Positions 1 through 8,516 of a stretch of 64,000 nucleotides of DNA are shown piece by piece. The notes below the pieces were generated by a model. The model did no database searches and was not told the DNA's origin. It saw only the letters and a program-made list of their open reading frames with translations. The stretch's first letter is position 1. Each line of letters begins with the position of its first letter. The position numbers were made by a program, and so were the translations under genes. Source of the DNA: an uncultured Marinobacter sp. (GTDB lineage: Bacteria > Pseudomonadota > Gammaproteobacteria > Pseudomonadales > Oleiphilaceae); assembly GCF_947259545.1 (NCBI RefSeq), contig NZ_CAMYMK010000008.1, positions 248,001 through 312,000 of the forward strand. The letters run 5' to 3'.

Positions 1-1
1 G

Positions 2-463
2 GCGTTTACACCGCAATTCAAACAGCAGGGCTTTGGAGCGTTTGTGAATGTGGCATCCATGGCCGGGCTCATGTTGGCGCCGTTGATGGACAGCTACAAT
101 GTTACCAAGGCCGGGGTTATTGCCCTGTCCGAGACGCTGAGCCAGGAGTTGAGGGATTCCGGGATTCATGTGAGTTGCGTGTGTCCGGCGTTTTTCCAGA
201 CCAATCTGACCAGCAGCATGCGATCGGATATTCCTGGTATCCAGCAGAATGTGAACAAACTGATGAAGCGCTCCAGTATCACAGCGGATGATGTCGCTGA
301 GGATATTGTCCGTTCCGTCAAAGAGAAGAATTTCTGGGTGCTTCCCCACGCCAAGGAGCGTCGTATGTGGATGCTCAAGCGCCATGCACCGTGGGCCTTT
401 GACTGGTTGATGCACCAGGAAAGCAAACGTTGGATGAACAAGATGGGTGGCAGTAAGGCGTAA
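2..463 (+). CDS. SDR family oxidoreductase, 5'-truncated by the window edge
   Basis: The reading frame is already open at the first base, so the NAD(P)-binding N-terminus lies upstream. What remains is the C-terminal part of a short-chain dehydrogenase/reductase: a beta-strand ending in the catalytic-Ser region (NVASMAG), the active-site pair YNVTK, and a proline-cysteine strand (CVCPAFF). The tail is rich in Trp, Arg and Lys (RRMWMLKRHAPW) and may sit at the membrane surface, as in SDRs acting on lipophilic substrates. It lies 64 bases before the APH-type kinase gene on the same strand, so it is probably the leading member of that operon. The substrate is unknown. Confidence 0.85.
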   Translation, partial: AFTPQFKQQGFGAFVNVASMAGLMLAPLMDSYNVTKAGVIALSETLSQELRDSGIHVSCVCPAFFQTNLTSSMRSDIPGIQQNVNKLMKRSSITADDVAEDIVRSVKEKNFWVLPHAKERRMWMLKRHAPWAFDWLMHQESKRWMNKMGGSKA

Positions 464-527
464 GCGCCGCTGTTGGTACCTGTACTGATGAACCGCTTGT
501 ATTGAAAAAACGACAGGAGAGCCCTGA

Positions 528-1592
528 ATGACCCAGATCGACCAGGCCGTGGACATCCGCGAAGGCGAGAAACTGGACGTCAGCGCCGTTGACCGCTTTA
601 TGAAGCAGGCCATTCCGGATCTGCAAGGTGAGCCCGATATCCGCCAGTACCCTGGCGGTGCCTCTAACCTGACCTATCAGGTGGATTATGGCGATCGTTC
701 CTACGTATTGCGTCGACCTCCGTTCGGCAAGATCGCCAAATCCGCCCACGATATGCTGCGGGAGGCAAAGGTAATGGATGCGCTGAAACCGGTGTATCCC
801 TACGTGCCGAACATTGTGGCGATCTGTGACGATCATGACGTTCTGGGGTGTGACTTCTATGTGATGGAGCGTCTGAAGGGCATCATCCTGCGTCAGGATT
901 TTCCAAAGGACTTTGAGCTGAGCGAAACGGATACCCGCAAGCTTTGCCTCAATGTGATCGACAAGTTGGTTGACCTGCACCGGGTGGACGCGAAAGCCGC
1001 GGGCTTGGACAAGTTGGGGAAGGGCGCCGGTTATGTCCAGCGTCAGATTGGTGGCTGGAGCGACCGTTTCCGCAAGGCCCGTACCGAAGACGTGGGTGAT
1101 TTTGAGTCCGTGATGAGCTGGCTCAATGACAAGATGCCTGAGGACATCGCCCAGGTCGTCATCCACAACGATTTCCGTTTCGACAACGTGGTGCTGAATC
1201 CGGATAACCCGTTTGAAGTGATCGGCGTACTGGACTGGGAAATGGCCACCATTGGAGATCCACTGATGGATCTGGGCAACAGCCTGGCGTACTGGATTGA
1301 GGCGGACGACGAGGGGCCGTTCCAGATGCTGCGCCGGCAGCCGACTCATCGTACGGGCATGCTGACCCGTAAGGAAGTGGTGGAATATTACATGGAGAAG
1401 TCGGGCTTCAAAGCCGATAACTTCGATTTCTACGAGATCTACGGGCTGTTCCGTCTCGCGGTGATTGTTCAGCAGATCTATTACCGCTTCTATCACGGTC
1501 AGACCAAAGACAAGCGTTTTGCGGCCTTTGGTCATGCGGCCAATTACCTTGAGAAGCGCTGCCAGCGGCTGATTGAAGCGAGTGATCTGTAA
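528..1592 (+). CDS. APH-fold phosphotransferase, acyl-CoA dehydrogenase-associated type
   Basis: A 354-residue small-molecule kinase of the aminoglycoside phosphotransferase fold. The Brenner-type catalytic loop is intact (IHNDFRFDN) and is followed by the metal-binding DWEMATIGDP, which supports an active ATP-dependent kinase. The sequence resembles the kinase domain fused to acyl-CoA dehydrogenases ACAD10/11 and the stand-alone LvaA of levulinate catabolism, both of which phosphorylate hydroxyacyl compounds. A resistance role is unlikely given the SDR neighbours. ATG follows an AGGAGA ribosome site. The stop overlaps the next start as TAATG, so translation of the two genes is probably coupled. 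The substrate is inferred only. Confidence 0.88.
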   Translation: MTQIDQAVDIREGEKLDVSAVDRFMKQAIPDLQGEPDIRQYPGGASNLTYQVDYGDRSYVLRRPPFGKIAKSAHDMLREAKVMDALKPVYPYVPNIVAICDDHDVLGCDFYVMERLKGIILRQDFPKDFELSETDTRKLCLNVIDKLVDLHRVDAKAAGLDKLGKGAGYVQRQIGGWSDRFRKARTEDVGDFESVMSWLNDKMPEDIAQVVIHNDFRFDNVVLNPDNPFEVIGVLDWEMATIGDPLMDLGNSLAYWIEADDEGPFQMLRRQPTHRTGMLTRKEVVEYYMEKSGFKADNFDFYEIYGLFRLAVIVQQIYYRFYHGQTKDKRFAAFGHAANYLEKRCQRLIEASDL

Positions 1593-2281
1593 TGGCAACG
1601 ATCTATCTGATCCGCCACGGACAGGCCAGTTTCGGCAAGGATAACTACGATCAGCTCTCGCCCCGTGGCTGGGAGCAGGGCCGGGTACTCGGCCGCTGGC
1701 TGTCGGGCAAGGTTCGCCCCGATGCCGTATTTGGCGGCAACATGGAGCGCCACCGGGAAACCGTGGAAGCGATTGCCAGTGGTTATGGTGACGCCTTGCC
1801 GGACATGCAGGCGGTTAGTGGTCTGAACGAGTTTGATCATATGCAGGTGGTTGAACGGCTGCGCCCGGAGTGGGCGGACCGGCAGCGAATGGCCACGGAT
1901 CTGGCGGCGTTTCCCAAGCCCGCCCGCGCCTTCCAGCAGGCGTTCGAGAAGGCGATGGCCCGTTGGGTCAGTGGTGATCACGACAATGAATACACCGAAA
2001 GCTGGGAGGCCTTCAGAAGCCGTGTCATCACCGCGCTGGACGAACTGATCGAGTACGCTGATGGCGGCGATACCCTGGTGTCCACCTCCGGCGGACCCAT
2101 TGCCGTGATTGCCCAGCACCTGTTGCACCTGAGCGACCACAAGGCGCTGGAGATGAACAACGTGATCGCCAATACCAGCGTTTCGCGCATCCTCTATTCC
2201 GGCGCCCGTCGGAGCCTGGCGGTTTTCAATAATTACAGTCATCTGGAAGCGGAGGACCCCGCACTGGTGACCTTCCGATAA
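1592..2281 (+). CDS. histidine phosphatase family protein
   Basis: A 229-residue phosphoglycerate-mutase-like phosphatase. The N-terminus carries the phospho-acceptor motif (YLIRHGQASFG), and the second-histidine region probably lies in the later part of the protein, where a partner motif (STSGGP) replaces the commoner SHGG form. No signal peptide is visible, so it should be cytoplasmic. Its start codon overlaps the stop of the upstream kinase, which places a phosphatase and a kinase in fixed ratio. It may remove the phosphate added by the kinase or act on a downstream intermediate; the sequence cannot decide this. Confidence 0.85.
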   Translation: MATIYLIRHGQASFGKDNYDQLSPRGWEQGRVLGRWLSGKVRPDAVFGGNMERHRETVEAIASGYGDALPDMQAVSGLNEFDHMQVVERLRPEWADRQRMATDLAAFPKPARAFQQAFEKAMARWVSGDHDNEYTESWEAFRSRVITALDELIEYADGGDTLVSTSGGPIAVIAQHLLHLSDHKALEMNNVIANTSVSRILYSGARRSLAVFNNYSHLEAEDPALVTFR

Positions 2282-2298
2282 CGATTTGAGGTGAATGT

Positions 2299-3066
2299 AT
2301 GAGTAAGGAATTGTTTGATCTGACAGGCAAAGTGGCGTTGGTTACGGGCGCCAGCCGTGGCATTGGTGAAAATGTCGCCCGCACCCTGGCGGATTACGGG
2401 GCCCACGTGATCTGCAGCAGCCGTAAGATCGAGGGCTGCGAGGCAGTGGCCAGCAGCATTCGTGATGCTGGCGGCAGTGCGGAGGCGTATGCCTGCCATA
2501 TTGGCGAGATGGACCAGATTGAGGATATCTGGGCGCACATCGAAAAAGAGCACGGCAGGCTGGACATCCTGGTCAACAACGCTGCGGCGAACCCGTATTT
2601 TGGTCCGGTGGAGGACACCGACCTGGGCGCCTACCAGAAAACCGTGGATGTGAACATTCGCGGGTATTTCTTCATGTGTGCCCGCGGTGCGCAGCTGATG
2701 AAAAAGAACGGCGGGGGTTCGATCGTCAACGTGGCGTCTGTCAATGGCGTGAATCCCGGCCACTTCCAGGGTATCTACTCAGTGACCAAGGCCGCCGTGA
2801 TCTCCATGACCAAGTCTTTTGCCATGGAGCTGGGGCAACAGAAGATCCGCGTCAACGCATTGCTGCCGGGGCTGACGGACACCAAATTCGCCAGTGCCCT
2901 GACCACCAACGACGCGATCAAGAAACAGGCAATGGCGCACATCCCCATGAAGCGGGTGGCCGATCCGAGTGAGATGGCGGGTACCGTACTGTACCTGGCG
3001 TCTGATGCGTCCAGCTATACCACCGGCGCCTGCATCAACGCTGATGGAGGTTATCTTACTGTTTGA
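2299..3066 (+). CDS. SDR family oxidoreductase, FabG/3-hydroxyacyl type
   Basis: A complete 255-residue classical SDR. It shows the cofactor-binding TGASRGIG near residue 17, NNAA in the middle, the catalytic serine in a VASVNG stretch, the active-site YSVTKAA and a C-terminal substrate loop ending in INADGGYLTV, typical of 2-oxoacyl or 3-hydroxyacyl reductases. A GAGGTGA ribosome site precedes the ATG, 17 bases after the phosphatase stop, so it closes the four-gene operon. A second SDR in the same operon suggests a pathway that oxidises or reduces a hydroxyacyl chain. The substrate is unknown. Confidence 0.88.
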   Translation: MSKELFDLTGKVALVTGASRGIGENVARTLADYGAHVICSSRKIEGCEAVASSIRDAGGSAEAYACHIGEMDQIEDIWAHIEKEHGRLDILVNNAAANPYFGPVEDTDLGAYQKTVDVNIRGYFFMCARGAQLMKKNGGGSIVNVASVNGVNPGHFQGIYSVTKAAVISMTKSFAMELGQQKIRVNALLPGLTDTKFASALTTNDAIKKQAMAHIPMKRVADPSEMAGTVLYLASDASSYTTGACINADGGYLTV

Positions 3067-3086
3067 GCGGCGTCGATCGGTGACTC

Positions 3087-3125
3087 TGACGGGGCCGGAG
3101 GCTGTATGGCTGCCGGCCCCCGTCA
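3087..3125. terminator. GC-rich hairpin between convergent genes
   Basis: A stem of about 12 base pairs (TGACGGGGCCGG with its complement, one bulged base) lies between the stop codons of the SDR and of the OmpA-family gene, which converge here. No clear T-run follows on either strand, so it may be a weak or Rho-assisted terminator serving both directions. Confidence 0.5.
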
Positions 3126-3132
3126 CGAGGAC

Positions 3133-3945
3133 TTATTGCCGGCCCTCAATATTCCCGTTCTCGTCGGAAATCACGATTTCCACACGGCGGTTCTGTTGCC
3201 GGCCAGCCGAGGTGTCATTGCTGGCAACCGGGTAATCTTCACCATAGCCACGGGTTTCGATCCGGCTCCAGCTGATGCCTTTATTTACCAGGGCGTCGCG
3301 CACTGCTTCAGCGCGTCGCTCTGACAAATCCCGGTTATAAGAAGCCTCCCCGGTGCTGTCGGTGTAGCCTTCCACCCGAACGCGGCGTTCCGGATATTCT
3401 GACATGAAGTCCGCGAGGCGGTTTATCGTTTGCTCACCGGCGGGCTTGAGCTCGGCACGATTGAGGTCAAACAGTACATCCCCCAGGGTAAGAACCATGC
3501 CCCGGTCCGTTTTCTCGGCTTCCATTTCCTCCATGCGTGCACGAAGCATTTCGGCTTCGCGGCGTGCCTGAGCAGCTTCCGCAGAAGTCATCTCCAGTTC
3601 GAGTGCCTTGCGGCGGGCTTCAGCCGAAGTGATTTCCTGCTGCAATGCCGCGCGGCGACCTTGCTCCTGTGCAATCTCTGCATGCCGCTTGGCGAGATAC
3701 GCTGCATGTTCGATTTCGACCAGTTCTTCCCCTTCTTCCAGCAGGTTCTCAGCTCGTGACAGCTGGTCCCTCGCATTTCTCAACTGTCGGTCGCCGCTGC
3801 GGGCAACGTTGGGATCGTTGCGGATTTCCTCGTAGATTGCCCGAGCCTCGTTGATTTGCTCATTGTCCTTCGGGGTGCTCGCACAGCCGGCCATGAAGAC
3901 GGAAAAGCCCACAGCCGCGCTCAGAATCATGTTGCGCTTGTTCAT
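3133..3945 (-). CDS. OmpA family lipoprotein with DUF4398-like N-terminal region
   Basis: A 270-residue predicted lipoprotein. The signal peptide ends in a lipobox (FMAGC, Cys near residue 21). Residues about 30-160 are a charged helical segment with repeated Glu/Arg/Ala, resembling DUF4398 and likely a coiled coil. The last 110 residues form an OmpA-like peptidoglycan-binding domain, with VLFDLNRAEL, the VEGYTD core and a final RRVEI strand. It should be anchored in the outer membrane and hold the cell wall non-covalently. It follows a small DUF4398 lipoprotein gene by 27 bases, and the two share the helical region, which suggests they act together. Confidence 0.9.
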   Translation of the reverse strand: MNKRNMILSAAVGFSVFMAGCASTPKDNEQINEARAIYEEIRNDPNVARSGDRQLRNARDQLSRAENLLEEGEELVEIEHAAYLAKRHAEIAQEQGRRAALQQEITSAEARRKALELEMTSAEAAQARREAEMLRARMEEMEAEKTDRGMVLTLGDVLFDLNRAELKPAGEQTINRLADFMSEYPERRVRVEGYTDSTGEASYNRDLSERRAEAVRDALVNKGISWSRIETRGYGEDYPVASNDTSAGRQQNRRVEIVISDENGNIEGRQ

Positions 3946-3972
3946 AACAATCTCCTTTCTCTGCTGTGGCCG

Positions 3973-4347
3973 TTACTGGCGTTGTTCGATTCGATTACGA
4001 AGTGATTCAATGCTGCGGTTGATCTCCTCAACGGCCTGCTCTGCCTTGGTTGATTCTGATCTTGCACCGGCCAGCTGAGCATCTACGGATGCCTTTTCCA
4101 ACAGGCGTTCGGCTTCAATGTACTTTTCCTGTTCAATGAGTTCCTCTGCATCAGCAACCCGATTCTGTGCCTGATTAAGCAAAACCGGTTCGAAATCCCG
4201 TGCGTCTGACGATACGGCTTGCTGAATTGAGGCTTCTGCGGTCTGCAGCTGCGCATCGGGCCGTTCACCAGAACTGGCACAGCCACCCATCACCAACGCA
4301 ATACCGATGATGCTTGTAGCGGTTAATATCGAAGTATGCTTGTTCAT
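3973..4347 (-). CDS. DUF4398 domain lipoprotein
   Basis: A 124-residue protein with a lipoprotein signal (VMGGC, Cys about residue 23) followed by an almost entirely helical, Glu/Gln/Ala-rich chain that matches the DUF4398 pattern of tetratricopeptide-like helices. The role of the family is not established. It is the first gene of a pair with the downstream OmpA-family lipoprotein and has the same helical composition, so they may interact in the periplasm. The 190 bases upstream, before dacB's stop, must hold the promoter, but I cannot point to convincing -35/-10 boxes. Confidence 0.8.
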   Translation of the reverse strand: MNKHTSILTATSIIGIALVMGGCASSGERPDAQLQTAEASIQQAVSSDARDFEPVLLNQAQNRVADAEELIEQEKYIEAERLLEKASVDAQLAGARSESTKAEQAVEEINRSIESLRNRIEQRQ

Positions 4348-4540
4348 GCACTATCTCCCTCATGTGAAGGACGGGGAATACTACCCCACCCGAACGATCG
4401 ACACCCCGGGATGCAGCGGTACTCCTGAGCTGCTCATTAAAGCTCTCATCCAGAGTGTCTGTTGGTGCTACGGGTAAGATTAGCAGTCAGTTCTGTCTTG
4501 GCCATGAAAGGTTGGCAAGAAAGATGGGAAAGGTGGCCCT

Positions 4541-6139
4541 TTAGCGTATTTCAGGGCCACCGTCTGCTTTGGAGAGCGTCGTGCCGACCGGTGGTTTGAA
4601 GTGCAGGGAGTAGAGAATGCGGTCAAGTACGGCCTGACCATTCCAGGCGGGGTCGGTGTTTACCATACCCACCACGGCCCAGGTAGTGTTGCTTTCATCC
4701 CGGGTGTAACCGGCGATGGAGCGGACGTTCTCCAGATAGCCGGTTTTGATCCTGCCCAGACCATCCATGCCAACGTTTCGCAAACGCCTGGCCATGGTTC
4801 CGTCCATCGCGATCAGAGGCATGGACGCCATCAGATCCGCCGAGAAAGGGCTGTTCCAGGCATGCTGGAGGATCTGGGCACCCTGGCGAGCGGTAATCCT
4901 GCCATGGCGGGTCAGCCCGGCACCGTTATCAATGACCATGCCGGCCGTGTTAACGCCTTTGTTCTCCAGCCAATCGTAAATCACCCGGATACCGGTAACG
5001 CGGTCATCGTGCTCGTTTTCCTGACGGTTTTCCGCACCGATGGTCAGCAACAGTTGGCGGGCCATCACATTGCTGCTCCACTTGTTAATATCCCTCACCA
5101 TGGTGACCAGGTCCGGAGAGGTCGTTCTCAGCATCAGGCGGGCATCGTCGGGTGTGGTGCCGGTGATGTTGTCCCCGGCCAGGGTAATGCCCATCTCGGA
5201 AAGCAGGGATCGAATCAGTGAAGCCGTGTACTGTTCGTGTGGCAATAGTGATAGATACGCGGTAGTGCGGCAACCCTGGGGCAATTCTCCGGTGACACGA
5301 ACGGTGACCCGCTGGTCAGCGTGGAATACAGGTTTCCAGGTAAAGCCCCGGCGGGAGGGGCAGGGGCCCTCAGCGGTCGCTGTCACACGGTTATCGATGA
5401 CCACGTCGTTCAGGGCCGGGGCACTCCAGGCCTGGGTACCCCGCTCGTCGGCACGAACCTGGAAATGTATCAGGTTCAGGTTGGTGAGCACGCCTGAAGG
5501 CTCTACCAGGAACGGCGCATAGGGGTTGTCCCCGTTGTCATTGAACTTCGGCAGTCCTCCGGCAATTTCGAAGTAGCTGCCGTCAAGGACCAAATCCCCA
5601 TTGATGGTGGTGATGCCCATGCCGCGGAGTTCCCGGAGGGTGCTCCACAAACGCTCGAGGGTCAGTTTCGGGTCGCCGCCGAATTGCACATAGAAGTTAC
5701 CGTCCAGTGTGCTGCCCGCCAGTTGGCCATCGGTGTAGAAATCTGTATTCCAGTGATGAGTCGGCCCCAGGATTTCCAGTGCGGCGTAGGTGGTGACCAG
5801 CTTCATGATCGAGCCCGGGCTCATCAGCGCATCGGCATTGATGTACTGATCAATTCCCGGCCCATTCATGGGAATGGCCGCCATGCTCAGGGCGTCTTCA
5901 TTATTCAGGGATTTAACGGCGTAATCCCTGACCTGGTTACTCCAGGTTTTGGTTCCGGCTTTGGTTGTTCCTTCGTCCGCCATGGCAAGCGGACTGCAAG
6001 CCATGACCAGGGAGGCAGTGGCGGCCAGGAATGCTCTCTGTGCACGCAGCCCCTTACGAGCTTCGGGCGCAGTTTGCTGGCAACGGGAAACAGACTGTTG
6101 GAAGCAAAGTAGCGATGAAGTGAACATGACCGGACTCAT
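4541..6139 (-). CDS. dacB: D-alanyl-D-alanine carboxypeptidase/endopeptidase (PBP4)
   Basis: A 532-residue class C penicillin-binding protein that trims or cleaves peptidoglycan cross-links in the periplasm. All three active-site motifs are visible: SIMK (SxxK, about residue 107), SSN (SxN) and KTG (in RIKTGYL). The export signal sits unusually far in (hydrophobic stretch about residues 35-54, ending in LAMADE), preceded by a long basic N-terminal region. The start at 6139 is backed by a GAGGAA ribosome site eight bases upstream; a later start could shorten the leader. The gene is monocistronic and divergent from the GST gene. Confidence 0.92.
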   Translation of the reverse strand: MSPVMFTSSLLCFQQSVSRCQQTAPEARKGLRAQRAFLAATASLVMACSPLAMADEGTTKAGTKTWSNQVRDYAVKSLNNEDALSMAAIPMNGPGIDQYINADALMSPGSIMKLVTTYAALEILGPTHHWNTDFYTDGQLAGSTLDGNFYVQFGGDPKLTLERLWSTLRELRGMGITTINGDLVLDGSYFEIAGGLPKFNDNGDNPYAPFLVEPSGVLTNLNLIHFQVRADERGTQAWSAPALNDVVIDNRVTATAEGPCPSRRGFTWKPVFHADQRVTVRVTGELPQGCRTTAYLSLLPHEQYTASLIRSLLSEMGITLAGDNITGTTPDDARLMLRTTSPDLVTMVRDINKWSSNVMARQLLLTIGAENRQENEHDDRVTGIRVIYDWLENKGVNTAGMVIDNGAGLTRHGRITARQGAQILQHAWNSPFSADLMASMPLIAMDGTMARRLRNVGMDGLGRIKTGYLENVRSIAGYTRDESNTTWAVVGMVNTDPAWNGQAVLDRILYSLHFKPPVGTTLSKADGGPEIR

Positions 6140-6337
6140 TGTGTGTTATTCCTCAACAATAGCCCAATTTTGCGGATCATACTATGTGCGAAAGCTCTAC
6201 ATGACGTTAAAAAATGCCACTAGTGTCATTGTTTGCATTGCACTTTTGTGAAGAGTTGTAAGGTGTCTTTGGAATCAGTGAGTTAATCGGCCCAGGATTG
6301 CTTGCTTTCTGAGTATCCGCGCCACGAGCCAATGGAA

Positions 6338-6349
6338 AATTGGCCAATT
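6338..6349. repeat. 12-bp perfect palindrome in the dacB/GST intergenic region
   Basis: AATTGGCCAATT lies about 45 bases upstream of the GST start, inside a 254-base AT-rich divergent intergenic region. A second CCAAT sits just before it. It could be an operator for a dimeric regulator, but no regulator can be named and short palindromes occur by chance. The rest of this region shows nothing else I can support. Confidence 0.3.
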
Positions 6350-6393
6350 GCGTGATAATGGCGGCCAACATTTATCGGTTGTGAGGTTGAATC

Positions 6394-7164
6394 ATGTCCA
6401 ATTTTCTCGTCCACAATGCCAATGTGCTTGGTTCGGTAGCCACTTCGTCACTCACGGCATGGCGTGGTTGTCTGGTTGTGAAGCAGGCACCGCAACCAGA
6501 AAAGCCCCTGGTTCTCTACGATATGGAGGCTTGTCCGTATTGTCGCCGGGTTCGGGAGGCGCTGACGGCCCTGAACCTGGATGCCGAGATTCGCCCGTGT
6601 CCGAAAGGGGGCCGGCGGTTCCGGCCGGAAGCGGAGAACCTTGGCGGCAAGCAGCAGTTTCCGCTACTGGTGGACGAAAACACGGGTAAGGTGATGTATG
6701 AGTCCGAGGCCATCGTGGAGTACCTGTTCCGTCAGTATGGCGGCAGGCCAGTCCCAGGATATTATCGTGCCAAAGGCTACCAGCCGGCTCTTGGGTCACT
6801 GGCATCCGCAGCAAGTGCTTTGCGTGGACTGAGGGCGGGTTCCGCCAACGCTCCGGAGCAACCGCTGCACCTCTGGAGTTTTGAAGGCAGTCCGTACTCC
6901 CGTCTGGTGCGCGAAAAGTTGTGTGAGCTGGAGATTCCCTACACCCTTCATAACCTTGGCAAAGAGCATTGGACCGAGATTGGTCCGGCAAAACAGCGCA
7001 TCAAGCCCGGGGCTTATACTCCGATTCCGGGTGGCAAGCGGGACGCTTTCTTCCAGGTGCACAAACGTGTCCAGGTGCCTTATCTGGAAGATCCCAACAC
7101 CGGCCAGGGGCTGTTCGAATCTTCCTCCATCCTGAAGTATCTGGAGGCGACATACGCCAGTTAA
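6394..7164 (+). CDS. glutathione S-transferase-like protein with two tandem thioredoxin-fold domains
   Basis: A 256-residue protein built of two GST N-terminal (thioredoxin-fold) modules. The first has a glutaredoxin-like CPYC motif (about residue 46) and FPLLVDENTG. The second has SPYSR at the same position and VPYLEDPNTG. Both end in an ESEAIVEYL or ESSSILKYL helix that binds glutathione in the family. The all-helical GST C-terminal domain is missing. The first 35 residues are not recognised. A GAGG ribosome site supports the chosen ATG. The stop codon shares a TTAA with the convergent dkgB stop. It is probably a glutathione-dependent thiol oxidoreductase. Confidence 0.82.
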   Translation: MSNFLVHNANVLGSVATSSLTAWRGCLVVKQAPQPEKPLVLYDMEACPYCRRVREALTALNLDAEIRPCPKGGRRFRPEAENLGGKQQFPLLVDENTGKVMYESEAIVEYLFRQYGGRPVPGYYRAKGYQPALGSLASAASALRGLRAGSANAPEQPLHLWSFEGSPYSRLVREKLCELEIPYTLHNLGKEHWTEIGPAKQRIKPGAYTPIPGGKRDAFFQVHKRVQVPYLEDPNTGQGLFESSSILKYLEATYAS

Positions 7165-7970
7165 TCCCATCGAGGTGCAAAGTCGGGGTTGGCCAGACGC
7201 TCGCCCCGATCCAGCCCGTCTATGGCAATAATTTCGTCGTTACTGAGCTGAATCTTCAAGGCGTCCAGATTGGTTTTCTGGTGTTTCGGCCGAACTGAGG
7301 ACGGAATCGGTACCACGCCTTTGGCCAGGGCCCAGGCAATGGCAATCTGCGCCGGTGTGGCATTGTGCTCGTTGCCGATACGGATAAGAGTGTCGTCCTC
7401 CATCACCTTGCCGACTGCCAGAGGCATATAACCGGTCACGATGATGCGCAGTTTTTTGGCGTGCTCAATGACCTTGTGGTTATTGAGGAAGGGGTGGACT
7501 TCCACCTGATTGGTAAAGATGGGCGTTTCTTCCAGAATCTCCCTGGCCTGGTCCATTTGCGCGCAGGTGAAATTGGAAATGCCAATGTGGTTGGTCAAAC
7601 CTTCGCGTTGGGCATCCCGCAGGGCGCCCAGGTACTCGGACATAGGTACTTCATCGCCCGGGGACGGCCAGTGAATCAGCGCCAGGTCGACGTGATCAGT
7701 TTTCAGTCGCGTCAGGCTGTCATGGAGGCTATTGATCAGGTCACTGGTGTGGAGTTTGTCGTGCCAGATCTTGGTGGTCAGGAAGATTTCGCGGCGGGGA
7801 ATGCCGCTGGAAACAATGCCATCGCCCACTTCCGCTTCGTTTTCATACACCTGGGCGGTATCGATATGACGGTACCCCAGTGATAAGGCACTCTTCACCG
7901 CGTCCCTGGCGTCGTTACCTTTCAGGCGAAACGTGCCCATACCGATCTTTGGAAGTGCGCTCAGTGACAT
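7161..7970 (-). CDS. dkgB: aldo/keto reductase, 2,5-diketo-D-gluconate reductase B type
   Basis: A 269-residue NADPH-dependent aldo/keto reductase. The fold markers are clear: KIGMGTFRLKG at the N-terminus, the catalytic Asp/Tyr region HIDTAQVYENEAEVG, the catalytic Lys in LTTKIWHDKL, LIHWPSPGDEVP, GISNF and PIPSSVRPKHQ for NADP binding. The pattern and the C-terminal region follow E. coli DkgB closely, so it likely reduces reactive aldehydes such as methylglyoxal. I chose the ATG at 7970 because GGAGGA lies just upstream; an upstream in-frame extension lacks family similarity. It converges on the GST gene with overlapping stops. Confidence 0.9.
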   Translation of the reverse strand: MSLSALPKIGMGTFRLKGNDARDAVKSALSLGYRHIDTAQVYENEAEVGDGIVSSGIPRREIFLTTKIWHDKLHTSDLINSLHDSLTRLKTDHVDLALIHWPSPGDEVPMSEYLGALRDAQREGLTNHIGISNFTCAQMDQAREILEETPIFTNQVEVHPFLNNHKVIEHAKKLRIIVTGYMPLAVGKVMEDDTLIRIGNEHNATPAQIAIAWALAKGVVPIPSSVRPKHQKTNLDALKIQLSNDEIIAIDGLDRGERLANPDFAPRWD

Positions 7971-8093
7971 GGTGTCCTCCTTTGCGAAATCTGTGTTTGT
8001 AATGTGGTGCCCGCGCACTGGTTCTTCAAGTGGCCCGCAGGTATCATAGCGCTCCTGTCATCAAATCTGCAGTGCGGAACAAAAGGGCAAATC

Positions 8094-8507
8094 ATGCTGA
8101 CCGGCCGGTGCCTTTGCGGCGACATTACCTTTGAATATGAAGGGCCTCTGGGGCCGGTTGCTCTGTGCCATTGCAGCCAGTGCCGCCGTGCTCACGGCAG
8201 TGCCTTTTCCGCCAGTGCGCCGGTGCAGAAAGTGCGTTTCCGGTTCCTGAGCGGCGAAGATCAGGTGCAGGAATTTGAGTCTCGACCCGGAAAATACCGC
8301 GCCTTCTGTAATCGGTGCGGCAGCCACCTCTACAGCCGTGTAGATGCCATTCCCGGCATTCTTCGGTTACGTGTTGGCGTGATCAACGAGCCGCTTGGAA
8401 AGGGGCCAGCCCAGCATGTTTTCGTGGGCTCCAAATCCGACTGGTTCGAGATTACGGACGATCTTCCCCAGTTCGAGAAAACCGAGAGAACCAACGACCC
8501 GCACTAA
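8094..8507 (+). CDS. GFA family zinc-binding protein
   Basis: A 137-residue protein of the glutathione-dependent formaldehyde-activating (GFA, Mss4-like) family. It has the expected zinc ligands: CLCG near the N-terminus, CHCSQCRRAHGSAF and CNRCGSHLYSR. The beta-tent fold is known to bind zinc; the catalytic role of most members is unproven. The start at 8094 is chosen because the family begins right before the first Cys pair, although the ribosome site (AAGGG) is weak. It ends nine bases before the convergent sugar dehydrogenase gene. Confidence 0.88.
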   Translation: MLTGRCLCGDITFEYEGPLGPVALCHCSQCRRAHGSAFSASAPVQKVRFRFLSGEDQVQEFESRPGKYRAFCNRCGSHLYSRVDAIPGILRLRVGVINEPLGKGPAQHVFVGSKSDWFEITDDLPQFEKTERTNDPH

Positions 8508-8516
8508 GACCACAGG

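Noticed and set aside
528..1592. Aminoglycoside resistance gene
   Set aside because: The APH fold is shared, but the operon context and similarity point to acyl metabolism.
375..1598. 407-codon open frame on the minus strand
   Set aside because: It lies wholly antisense to the APH-fold kinase, which has intact motifs and a ribosome site. The peptide is His/Leu/Gln-rich shadow sequence with no recognisable domain.
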